A stretch of DNA of 64,000 bases from Flagellimonas sp947499585 (lineage in GTDB: Bacteria; Bacteroidota; Bacteroidia; Flavobacteriales; Flavobacteriaceae). Location: NCBI RefSeq assembly GCF_044596045.1, contig NZ_CP138995.1, positions 806,001 to 870,000 of the forward strand, written 5' to 3'. The translations under genes and the position numbers were made by a program. How positions within the stretch are numbered: position 1 is the stretch's first letter; every line of letters begins with the position of its first letter. Positions 44,113-52,447 of the stretch are shown here, piece after piece. Below the pieces are notes generated by a model. That model searched no databases and was not told the DNA's origin. It saw only the letters and a list, made by a program, of their open reading frames with translations.

Positions 44113-44978
44113 TATCCCCTTCGTTTAAAATAGCCCAACAATTTTTTTACGTAACTTTCATCTACACGGCAATGTATTACGCCACAACCAGATTTGGTAA
44201 AGGAATCCTGAAAATAACTCACTTTATCTTTATGGAATTGGCCGTATGCCGCACGTACTTTTTTAGACCTTGTATTCACCAATTGCAATGCCCCTGTTTC
44301 TGCATCTTGCATTTGCACCATTCCTAAATTGGGAATGGATTCTTCACGCTCATCAAAAACTCTAATACCAGTTACATCATGCTTATTGCCAATAATGCGC
44401 AAAGTGTTATCATACCCATCTGATATAAAATCAGACAACACAAAAACAATGGCTTTTTTCTTCATCACATTGGTAAGGAACTTTAACGCTTCCGCAATAT
44501 TGGTCTGGCTACTTTTTGGGGTGAATTCCAAAAGCTCACGTATAATGCGCAAGACATGACTTTTTCCTTTTTTTGGAGGAATAAACAATTCCACCTCATC
44601 AGAAAACAAAATCAAACCTACTTTATCATTGTTCTGTAATGCAGAAAAAGCCAATGTGGCAGAGATTTCTGTAATTACCCCTTTTTTAAATTGATTGGTA
44701 GTTCCAAAAAGTTCGGAACCACTAACATCAACCATCAACATCATGGTCAATTCCCTCTCCTCTTCAAATACCTTTATATAAGGCTCGTTGTAACGCGCGG
44801 TAACGTTCCAGTCAATACTTCTAACATCATCTCCAAATTGATATTGACGAACTTCGCTGAAGGTCATACCCCTTCCTTTAAAGGTAGAGTGGTATTCCCC
44901 ACCAAAAATATGGTCGGAAAGACGTCTCGTCTTTATCTCAATTTTACGTACTTTCTTAAGTAGTTCTTTTGTATCCAT
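44112..44978 (-). CDS. DUF58-family VWA-like protein
   Basis: A 288-residue soluble protein with the DUF58 signature YQFGDDVRSIDWNVTARYNEPYIKVFEEERE followed by a VWA-like fold (MMLMVDVSGSELFGT). This family always accompanies MoxR ATPases and is thought to be the partner or substrate of the chaperone. It lies between moxR and the BatD-like gene and overlaps the latter by 1 bp. Confidence 0.93.
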   Translation of the reverse strand: MDTKELLKKVRKIEIKTRRLSDHIFGGEYHSTFKGRGMTFSEVRQYQFGDDVRSIDWNVTARYNEPYIKVFEEERELTMMLMVDVSGSELFGTTNQFKKGVITEISATLAFSALQNNDKVGLILFSDEVELFIPPKKGKSHVLRIIRELLEFTPKSSQTNIAEALKFLTNVMKKKAIVFVLSDFISDGYDNTLRIIGNKHDVTGIRVFDEREESIPNLGMVQMQDAETGALQLVNTRSKKVRAAYGQFHKDKVSYFQDSFTKSGCGVIHCRVDESYVKKLLGYFKRRG

Positions 44979-44989
44979 CTGTAAGCAAA

Positions 44990-45064
44990 CAGTGTTTAGC
45001 TGTCAGTATTTAGTGATGGCAGGTTATTTTTTGAGGATACCACCAATCGAAACTGTCAACTGTC
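44990..45064. repeat. Short degenerate direct repeats between moxR and the DUF58 gene
   Basis: Two imperfect copies CAGTGTTTAG (44990-44999) and CAGTATTTAG (45004-45013), and two tandem copies of AACTGTC (45051-45064). They fill most of the only sizeable gap in the moxR-to-batE run and interrupt otherwise overlapping genes. Confidence 0.5.
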
Positions 45065-45071
45065 AACTTTT

Positions 45072-46073
45072 CTAGGGTACTTCTACCTCGTTGACAATCT
45101 TGTTTATGATTTCCTCAGAAGTGATGTTCTCCGCTTCAGCTTCATAGGTTATTCCAATACGATGCCTTAACACATCATGAACAACGGCTCTTACATCTTC
45201 TGGAACAACATATCCTCTTCTTTTAATAAATGCATAGCACTTGGAGGCGTTTGCTAAATTGATACTTCCCCTAGGGGAGGCACCAAAGCTGATTAGGGGT
45301 TTTAGATTTTCAAGGTTGTATTTTTCTGGATATCTAGTAGCGAACACTAAATCCAAAATGTATTTTTCTATTTTTTCATCCATGTAAACCTCGCGAACCG
45401 CCTTTTGGGCACTTAAAATCTGTTTTAAGGTTACAACTGGTTTTATGGGTTCATTAGCGCCACTCAGATTTTGACGCATGATAAGTTGTTCCTCGTTAAG
45501 TTTTGGATAGTCAATAACTGTTTTCAACATAAAACGATCCACCTGAGCTTCAGGCAAAGGATAGGTTCCTTCTTGCTCAACGGGGTTTTGGGTAGCCATT
45601 ACCAAGAATGGAGGATTCAACTTAAAAGTCTCATCTCCTATAGTTACTTGTTTCTCCTGCATGGCTTCAAGCAAGGCGGACTGTACTTTTGCAGGAGCCC
45701 TGTTAATCTCATCTGCTAAAACAAAGTTGGCAAAAATAGGTCCCTTTTTAATGGAAAAATCATTTTCCTTCATGTTGTAGATCATTGTTCCTACAACATC
45801 TGCTGGCAAAAGGTCCGGTGTAAACTGGATTCTGCTAAAATCTGCTTTTACGGCTTTCGCCAAGGTATTAATGGCTAATGTTTTTGCTAATCCAGGAACA
45901 CCTTCTAAAAGAATATGACCTTGGCCCAAAAGACCAATTAACAGTCTTTCTACCATGTGTCTTTGACCAACAATAGCTTTATTCATCTCAAGCGTAAGCA
46001 AGTCAATAAAAGCACTTTCCTTAGCAATTTTTTCATTCACAGCACTAATATCAATAGTAGTGTTTTCTTCCAT
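45072..46073 (-). CDS. MoxR-family AAA+ ATPase
   Basis: A 333-residue AAA+ chaperone, first gene of the Bat operon. Walker A is LEGVPGLAKT, Walker B VLADEINRAP, sensor 1 VMATQNPVEQEGTYPLPEAQ, and the arginine-finger region SFGASPRGSINL. MoxR proteins help VWA-domain proteins mature or load metal, which fits the four VWA-like genes downstream. It is divergent from the aldo/keto reductase gene across 158 bp. Confidence 0.95.
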   Translation of the reverse strand: MEENTTIDISAVNEKIAKESAFIDLLTLEMNKAIVGQRHMVERLLIGLLGQGHILLEGVPGLAKTLAINTLAKAVKADFSRIQFTPDLLPADVVGTMIYNMKENDFSIKKGPIFANFVLADEINRAPAKVQSALLEAMQEKQVTIGDETFKLNPPFLVMATQNPVEQEGTYPLPEAQVDRFMLKTVIDYPKLNEEQLIMRQNLSGANEPIKPVVTLKQILSAQKAVREVYMDEKIEKYILDLVFATRYPEKYNLENLKPLISFGASPRGSINLANASKCYAFIKRRGYVVPEDVRAVVHDVLRHRIGITYEAEAENITSEEIINKIVNEVEVP

Positions 46074-46231
46074 ATAAACTTTTATCGTAATGTGTTAATG
46101 TTAGTGTTTTTCCTAAGAAGTGCAAAATGAAAATTAATTTAAAATCCGTCTGTTAATTAATGGTTAAAAAAAACGCTGAAGCCCCAGTTTTGTGAAGTAT
46201 TTAAGGGTTTAATTTTATACTTTCACTCGAT

Positions 46232-47104
46232 ATGCAAGATACTGATTATTATTCCAGAATTATAGCAGGCGCTATGACCTGGGGAAGTTGGGGCAAAAAA
46301 CTTCCAAAAAAGGAGATGATCGATTTAATGCTCCATTGTGTAGAAAATGGTCTTACAACTTTTGACCATGCCGATATTTATGGAGATTATGGTACAGAAT
46401 CTGATTTTGGCAAAGCTTATACTGAAAGTGGAATAGAAAGGTCTTCCATTCAATTGATTTCTAAATGTGGAATTCAAATGACATCTGGCAGGGATAATCG
46501 TTTGGGACATTATGAATACAACAAGGAGTATATTATTTGGTCTGCCGAAGAATCCCTTAAAAAATTGAACACAGAGTATTTGGATTTGTTATTGTTGCAC
46601 AGACCAAGTCCGCTTATGGAACCTTTTGAGATTGCCGAGGCCATCAATCAATTGCTGGAAAGCGGCAAGATTAAACAGTTTGGGGTATCTAATTTCACCC
46701 CTTCGCAAATCACAATGTTAGAAAAGGCAATTCCAGTTTTGGGCAATCAAGTTGAATTTTCTTTGTCGCACGATGCTCCAATGTATGATGGCACCTTTGA
46801 TGATTGCATAGCAAATGGACGTATGGCTATGGCTTGGAGTCCGTTGGGTAGTGTATATAGAGAGGATAATGAGCAAACTAGAAGAATAAAGGGAACCATT
46901 ACTGTTCTTGCAGAAAAATATAATGTAGAAGAGAGTCAGCTTCTTTTGGCATGGATTTTAAAGCACCCGGCCAAGGTTCATCCAGTAATCGGCACAAGCA
47001 ATAAGGATAGAATTGCCCTATCTGCAAAAGCAGCGGAAATAGAATTAGAATTACAAGATTGGTTCACGCTTTTGGCTTCAAGTCAAGGGCATCCCGTACC
47101 TTAA
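46232..47104 (+). CDS. Aldo/keto reductase
   Basis: A 290-residue NADPH-dependent TIM-barrel oxidoreductase. The catalytic tetrad is seen as FDHADIYGDYG (Asp, Tyr), SKCG (Lys) and LLLHRPSP (His). The sequence resembles the YdhF group of E. coli. The substrate is unknown. It is followed 18 bp later by an SDR gene and, in turn, an AlbA-type gene. Confidence 0.93.
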   Translation: MQDTDYYSRIIAGAMTWGSWGKKLPKKEMIDLMLHCVENGLTTFDHADIYGDYGTESDFGKAYTESGIERSSIQLISKCGIQMTSGRDNRLGHYEYNKEYIIWSAEESLKKLNTEYLDLLLLHRPSPLMEPFEIAEAINQLLESGKIKQFGVSNFTPSQITMLEKAIPVLGNQVEFSLSHDAPMYDGTFDDCIANGRMAMAWSPLGSVYREDNEQTRRIKGTITVLAEKYNVEESQLLLAWILKHPAKVHPVIGTSNKDRIALSAKAAEIELELQDWFTLLASSQGHPVP

Positions 47105-47122
47105 AAAAGGAATATTAGGAAT

Positions 47123-47884
47123 ATGGAAAAGACACAAACAGTTTTAATTACTGGAGCAACCAGTGGCATAGGCAAAGCAACTGCAGAGCTATTGGCTAAA
47201 CATGGGTTTAATTTAATTCTTTGTGGACGTAGACAAGAAAGACTGGATACGCTTCAAGAATATTTAGGAAGAAATACGAATGTTCATACCCTTAATTTTG
47301 ATGTAAGGGACAAAGAAGCTGTTTTTAAAGCTATTGAAACCTTACCAATTCCATTTTCCCAAGTAGATATTTTAATTAATAATGCAGGGAATGCGCATGG
47401 TCTAGATACCATTGATGAAGGAAGTTTGGACGATTGGGATGCTATGTTGGACATTAATGTAAAAGGTCTACTATATGTTTCAAAGGCGATAGTGCCACAA
47501 ATGGTAAAGCGTAAATCTGGTCATATTATAAACATTGGTTCTACCGCTGGCAAAGAAGTATACCCCAAAGGAAATGTGTATTGTGCAAGCAAGCATGCAG
47601 TGGATGCAATCAATCAAGGAATGCGGATGGACTTAAATGCATATGGCATTCGAGTTGGAGCCGTTAACCCAGGTCTGGTGGAAACGGAATTTAGTGACGT
47701 GAGATTTAAAGGAGATGCAGATAGGGCTGAAAAAGTATATCAAGGTTTTCAACCTTTAGAGCCTGAAGACATTGCAGATATTATTCATTTTACCATTACT
47801 CGTCCTTACCATGTTAACATTGCGGATTTGGTGGTAATGCCCACTGCTCAGGCTAGTAGCACTATTGTGAAAAAGGAACTATGA
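47123..47884 (+). CDS. Short-chain dehydrogenase/reductase (YdfG-like)
   Basis: A 253-residue SDR with TGATSGIGKATA and CGRRQERL for NADP, NNAGNAHG, then GSTAGKEVYPKGNVYCASKHAV with the catalytic Ser, Tyr and Lys. YdfG-type enzymes oxidise L-serine, L-allo-threonine or 3-hydroxy acids. The last 4 bases (ATGA) overlap the start of the next gene. Confidence 0.92.
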   Translation: MEKTQTVLITGATSGIGKATAELLAKHGFNLILCGRRQERLDTLQEYLGRNTNVHTLNFDVRDKEAVFKAIETLPIPFSQVDILINNAGNAHGLDTIDEGSLDDWDAMLDINVKGLLYVSKAIVPQMVKRKSGHIINIGSTAGKEVYPKGNVYCASKHAVDAINQGMRMDLNAYGIRVGAVNPGLVETEFSDVRFKGDADRAEKVYQGFQPLEPEDIADIIHFTITRPYHVNIADLVVMPTAQASSTIVKKEL

Positions 47885-49017
47885 TTAATAAACGCCTGTT
47901 GGTTAAGAATCTTTTAGCGCATAATGATGAAAATAGTTTTTATGACAAAAAAAGGTTTATATCCATAGGTGAAAAGGAAGGAAAAGCAAAATTTCTTAAA
48001 CACGTTTGCGCGTTAGCAAATAGCAACCCAATAAACAATTCTTTTATTGTAATAGGTGTTGAAGATGAGGATAATAAAATAGTAGGCGTTGATTTTTTTG
48101 ATGATAGCAAGATTCAGAATTTGGTAAACGCTTACTTGGATAACCCTCCTATTATTTCTTATGAAAATATACCTTTTCCGCATTTGCCAGAAGGTAAGGT
48201 GGTTGGCTTGGTGACCATAAAATCTAATGGAAAAATCTGTGCCCTTCGAAAAAATATATGGAAGTATTATGGGGGAGCAGTGTTCTTCCGGGAGGGTAGC
48301 ATTAGTTTGCCCAAAGCTTTTGATATTGAACTCAAGGATATTAATTCAGAAGCAGTTGCTACCATAGAACAACATGCCAGAAACAATATTGAATTGACTT
48401 TGGACGCGGTCATTAGTTTTATCAATAGCAGACATGCAGATTTAACCAGCGATTACAAAGTATTTAAAGAACAGTTTGTGGTTTGCTGGGCAGGAAACAA
48501 GAAAAAAGTCAACAACAAGACCTATTATTCAAGAGTGGATATCGAATTGATAAATGAACAGGTAAAATTATTTTATTCTGCTTTGGATGACATTACCATT
48601 ACCTATGATGATCATTCATTTAGTACTTTGGAATATGTACAGTTGGGATTGGGCTCACAACAGAAGTATTTCCCTTTGGAGAAAATGGTCATTACGTTTT
48701 CTGATAATGGCAAATACACCATCAATAGCGAATTGATTTTTGAACCACCACAATACGATAAAAAAACATTGCACCATGTTCTTAACACCAATAACTCCTT
48801 GTTGCAAAAACTTGAGAAGAAAATCAAATTAAACAAAGCGGAAGAAATAGATCTTACACATCTGCCTGCAACGTCTTTGATTTGTTATTTAAACGGATTT
48901 GAAGAGGCAAAAGAACAAATGGAGCAAGCACGGTCATTATTGAAAACCGCTAATGAAAGGGTATATACTTCGCTTAAAGAATCATTGCGAATCTTAAGAA
49001 AGGTAAGGTACAACTAG
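47881..49017 (+). CDS. AlbA_2 / Schlafen-type ATP-binding domain protein
   Basis: A 378-residue protein. Residues about 15-145 form an AlbA_2 (Schlafen-like) domain with SIGEKEGKAKFLKHVCALANS, FIVIGVEDEDNKIVGV and GAVFFREGSISLPKA. The rest has no family I recognise and ends with a helical stretch (EEAKEQMEQARSLLKTANERV). Stand-alone AlbA proteins are usually regulators or defence-related; here the coupled SDR start codon suggests another role. Its TAG stop overlaps the convergent amylosucrase stop. Confidence 0.78.
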   Translation: MINKRLLVKNLLAHNDENSFYDKKRFISIGEKEGKAKFLKHVCALANSNPINNSFIVIGVEDEDNKIVGVDFFDDSKIQNLVNAYLDNPPIISYENIPFPHLPEGKVVGLVTIKSNGKICALRKNIWKYYGGAVFFREGSISLPKAFDIELKDINSEAVATIEQHARNNIELTLDAVISFINSRHADLTSDYKVFKEQFVVCWAGNKKKVNNKTYYSRVDIELINEQVKLFYSALDDITITYDDHSFSTLEYVQLGLGSQQKYFPLEKMVITFSDNGKYTINSELIFEPPQYDKKTLHHVLNTNNSLLQKLEKKIKLNKAEEIDLTHLPATSLICYLNGFEEAKEQMEQARSLLKTANERVYTSLKESLRILRKVRYN

Positions 49018-50942
49018 GATTTTTTTAACCAGAGAATTTGATAAGGGAGTACTTCTAATAGACCACTTTTGATTGATATTTTTTTATCGGACACCAAATC
49101 TTTTGGTTCACCCTTGGTGAAATACCCAAGTTTAAGAATCCAACTTGCTTCTATAACCTGAGGTTTTTCATCAAAATTGCAAATAACCAACAAGCCTTCA
49201 TTGGAGTTTCCCGTTCTTTCGAAAACTAAAATATGATCATTGCCGGTATTATGCAGAGTTAAGTTGTTACTATCCGCAAAAACAGGATTTTCTCTCCTTA
49301 TAGCAATCAATTTTTGCAGTGTTTTGAATATTTTGGACTCAGGAAGCTTTTTAGTATTCAATTTTGAAATAGTTTCCCAATCTTGTTTTGGTCTATTTAC
49401 CCAGCGGCTATCTTCTTTTTTAGCAGATTCCTTCAAAAAAGAATAATCGTTTAGCGCTCCTATTTCATCACCCGCATAAATCATAGGAATACCGCCATAG
49501 GCGAGAATTACACCATGGAACATTATAATTTTTGCAATAGCTTCCTTGATCAGGGCATTATCATTTTCATTCAACCCTTTTTCCAATCCTAGTAATGAGG
49601 CAGCACTGCCAGTAATTCTGCCATCTCCTGTCTTGGGATTGTACATGAACATTAAACCAACAGCATCTGACCAATCCAAACGTTGGCAATAGTAATCCAG
49701 CAAAAATTTTCGATGTTGTTGTGGATTCCAACCAATTTCCTCAATGAACTGGTTCTCATACCCTAGTCCAATATCATCATGGCATCGAATGTAATTGATC
49801 CAAGTACAGTCCTTAGGTTTTGTGGGTACATGGGTAAGGCTTTTGTAAAGTAAGACCGTTTTTTTTGTAGCTACGGAATTCCATAACAACGCCATTAAAG
49901 AGGCATTATAGGCAACCTCACATTCGTTCCCTTCCTTTTGATCTTCACCAAAATATTTAATGATTTGGGTTGGAGCAACAATAGCCTCGGCCAAGAATAT
50001 GGTTCCTGGAGCTACTACTTGTATGCACATTCTGAACAAAGCGATTATGTTATGAGCTTCTGGAAGATTTTGAGAAATGGTCCCCATTTTTTTCCAAAGA
50101 AATGCCAGTGCATCAAAACGCACCAAATCAACACCCATATTGGCCAATTTCACCAAATTGGTCAACATTTCCATAAAAACCTCTGGGTTGGTATAGTTCA
50201 AATCCCATTGGTAGCTATTGAAAACGGTCATGACCCAATGATCCATTTCAGAAATGTAAGTGAAGTTCCCGGGCGAAGTTTCTGGAAAAACTTCTGGCAT
50301 GGATTTTTCAAACTCTTTTGGAATCGTATCGTTTTCGAAAGTATAGTAGTATCCTTGATATTTTTTGTCACCCTTTGCAGCTTTTTTTGCCCAAGAAAAC
50401 TCATTGGAGGTGTGGTTGACCACAAAATCCAACATCAAGAACATATCTTGCTTTCGGAGCTCCTTCGTTAACTCCAGTAGGTCCTTTTTAGTTCCATACT
50501 TTTTGTCCACTTGAAGATAATTGTTCACGGCATAGCCGCCATCATTTTCTCCTTTGGGACGAGTGGTAATAGGCATGAGGTGCAAAAAATTAACCCCTAA
50601 TTCTTTTAGATAAGGTAGTTTCTCTTTAAGTCCGTTCAAATCTTTATTAAAATGCTCCACATATAATTGCATACCTACCATCTTCTCTGATTGGTACCAA
50701 TTCCCTATCTCTAATCTTTGCAGATCCTGATGCATTAATTCTGTTGCGCGCAAAGCAAATAGCTTGGGTAGAAGGTCTAGTAATTTTGAAAAGTCACCTC
50801 TGTGTTTCTCTTCTGGATATACAGAAAAAAATAGTTGTTGAATCAGACTTAAGTTTGTGGCCAGTCTAAGTTCAAAAAGAGCTTTTGGGTTCTTTTCCTC
50901 AAATTTTGATGAAATCAGTTTATGTAAAGTAGCTTGGTTCAT
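49014..50942 (-). CDS. Amylosucrase (GH13)
   Basis: A 642-residue alpha-amylase-family glucosyltransferase, close to the length of Neisseria amylosucrase. It should convert sucrose to an alpha-1,4-glucan and fructose. GH13 regions are DFVVNHTS (I), GVDLVRFDALAFLWKK (II, nucleophile Asp), IFLAEAIVAP (III, acid/base Glu) and YIRCHDDIGLGY (IV). The HDDIG form of region IV is characteristic of amylosucrase-type members. There is no signal peptide, so it acts in the cytosol. The fructokinase gene is directly upstream with no gap. Confidence 0.88.
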   Translation of the reverse strand: MNQATLHKLISSKFEEKNPKALFELRLATNLSLIQQLFFSVYPEEKHRGDFSKLLDLLPKLFALRATELMHQDLQRLEIGNWYQSEKMVGMQLYVEHFNKDLNGLKEKLPYLKELGVNFLHLMPITTRPKGENDGGYAVNNYLQVDKKYGTKKDLLELTKELRKQDMFLMLDFVVNHTSNEFSWAKKAAKGDKKYQGYYYTFENDTIPKEFEKSMPEVFPETSPGNFTYISEMDHWVMTVFNSYQWDLNYTNPEVFMEMLTNLVKLANMGVDLVRFDALAFLWKKMGTISQNLPEAHNIIALFRMCIQVVAPGTIFLAEAIVAPTQIIKYFGEDQKEGNECEVAYNASLMALLWNSVATKKTVLLYKSLTHVPTKPKDCTWINYIRCHDDIGLGYENQFIEEIGWNPQQHRKFLLDYYCQRLDWSDAVGLMFMYNPKTGDGRITGSAASLLGLEKGLNENDNALIKEAIAKIIMFHGVILAYGGIPMIYAGDEIGALNDYSFLKESAKKEDSRWVNRPKQDWETISKLNTKKLPESKIFKTLQKLIAIRRENPVFADSNNLTLHNTGNDHILVFERTGNSNEGLLVICNFDEKPQVIEASWILKLGYFTKGEPKDLVSDKKISIKSGLLEVLPYQILWLKKS

Positions 50943-51887
50943 TTAATTTTCAAGCTGTGATTTTGTTGGGAGAGCAACGATAGCACCGTAATTGGTAGTA
51001 GTAATAGCACCAGCTTTATTAGCTTTTTTTACCATTTTTAATAGAAGCTCGAAATCTTCAAAAACGCGATTAAAATTCCCCAGATCTGCAATCTGATACA
51101 ATAAACAACCAATAAAGGCGTCTCCTGCTCCGGTTGTATCCACAGGTTTTACTTTAATGCTGGGAACTATTTTTTTAGTATTATTTAAACTTAATAAAGT
51201 GCCTTCTTTCCCAAGGGTAATGGTTATGATTTTAGTACCTGCTTCATGAAAAAAATCACAAGCTTCATGAATATCTTTCTTTCCGGATAAAAGCTGAGCC
51301 TCCTCTAAACTGAACTTACACAAGTGTGATTTTTCAATAAAAGGCCTGCATTTTTTAATAAACTGCTGTTCATTTTCTTTCCACAGATCGCCTCTAAAAT
51401 TTGGATCAAAACTTATGAACATTTCTTTGGTGAACGCATCAAACAAATATTTGCCATATGTTTTTTCCAAAGAACCTCCTAAAAGGGCAGTGGCAGCTCC
51501 TAAGTGCAAAAGATTACCTTGAAAGTCCTTTCTTAAGGAAGGATCATATGTCAATTCTTTATCGGCTCCTCTGCTAAATACAAAATCACGTTCTCCGTCT
51601 TCAGCTAAAGAAACAAAAGCAAGTGTAGTAAAGGTTTTGGACTGTTGCGCCAATGAAATATCAACACCTTCTTTTTTGACTACATTAAGTAAAAAGCTTC
51701 CAAATGGATCATCTCCGACACAACCAATAAAGACTCCTTTTCCGCCAAGTTTGGCTATTGCGCAGGCAACGTTTGCTGGCGCACCACCAGCCTTTTTAGT
51801 AAATTCAGTGGCTTTGGAAAGATCATTCCCTTGTTTTTCAGCAACAAAATCTATCAAGAGTTCTCCAATGCAGAATACTTTTTTCAT
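50943..51887 (-). CDS. Fructokinase (PfkB family)
   Basis: A 314-residue sugar kinase. PfkB signature 1 is GGAPANVACAIAKLGGKGVFIGCVG and signature 2 with catalytic aspartate is DTTGAGDAFIGCLLYQ. The amylosucrase gene starts immediately after its stop codon, so fructose released from sucrose is the likely substrate. No sucrose transporter is visible nearby. Confidence 0.9.
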   Translation of the reverse strand: MKKVFCIGELLIDFVAEKQGNDLSKATEFTKKAGGAPANVACAIAKLGGKGVFIGCVGDDPFGSFLLNVVKKEGVDISLAQQSKTFTTLAFVSLAEDGERDFVFSRGADKELTYDPSLRKDFQGNLLHLGAATALLGGSLEKTYGKYLFDAFTKEMFISFDPNFRGDLWKENEQQFIKKCRPFIEKSHLCKFSLEEAQLLSGKKDIHEACDFFHEAGTKIITITLGKEGTLLSLNNTKKIVPSIKVKPVDTTGAGDAFIGCLLYQIADLGNFNRVFEDFELLLKMVKKANKAGAITTTNYGAIVALPTKSQLEN

Positions 51888-51934
51888 CCCTAGTATTGAA
51901 AATTAGGTATTCCAATGTAAGGAGAAAAAAAATG

Positions 51935-52348
51935 CTATTCCAAAATTTTATGCCCTATAATTGTAAAATAAGTGATTGTGGCATCTGAGCATAGGCTTTC
52001 TTTGGCCTTTGCTTCTATGGTGACACCGGTTTCTATTTGTCCGGGGTCAAAAAGGAAAACAACATCTAGTTTTTGCTCTTTGGAAAGCTTGTTGGTGATA
52101 CTACTTCCAGACTCTAGAATTTCAATCACCTCTACAGCGAGAATATGCTCTTTTTGTGAACCGCAGATTTCTTTACTCGTTTCTGTAGTCCCAAGAATTT
52201 TTATTTGGAGCATTATCTCGTTAGGCCCCAATAACTGTTGTTCTAAAATAGCTTCTTCATTTTGATTACTTTCTAATAGGCCGATATCTTCTTTCTGATC
52301 ACACGAATTGCTCAATAAGAAAAGTGCCAACAAAATAAAAGGTTTCAT
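51935..52348 (-). CDS. Small putative lipoprotein
   Basis: A 137-residue protein with a lipoprotein signal (MKPFILLALFLLSNSCDQKE; lipobox LSNSC, Cys16). The mature part has one internal disulfide candidate pair and no family I recognise. It lies between the fructokinase and the large type IX cargo gene with gaps of 47 and 99 bp, and may be transcribed alone. Confidence 0.75.
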   Translation of the reverse strand: MKPFILLALFLLSNSCDQKEDIGLLESNQNEEAILEQQLLGPNEIMLQIKILGTTETSKEICGSQKEHILAVEVIEILESGSSITNKLSKEQKLDVVFLFDPGQIETGVTIEAKAKESLCSDATITYFTIIGHKILE

Positions 52349-52400
52349 AAGGGTTTAACTTTTAAGTATATACGCAATAAATCATTTAGCGGATGTTAAA

Positions 52401-52429
52401 AAAAAGGCGTGATTAGTTCACGCCTTTTT
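52401..52429 (-). terminator. Terminator of the type IX cargo gene
   Basis: AAAAAGGCGTGA (52401-52412) pairs with TCACGCCTTTTT (52418-52429) around a 5-nt loop, 18 bp after the stop at 52448. Both strands have suitable runs. Confidence 0.88.
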
Positions 52430-52447
52430 AATGAAGTTTTTTAAAGC

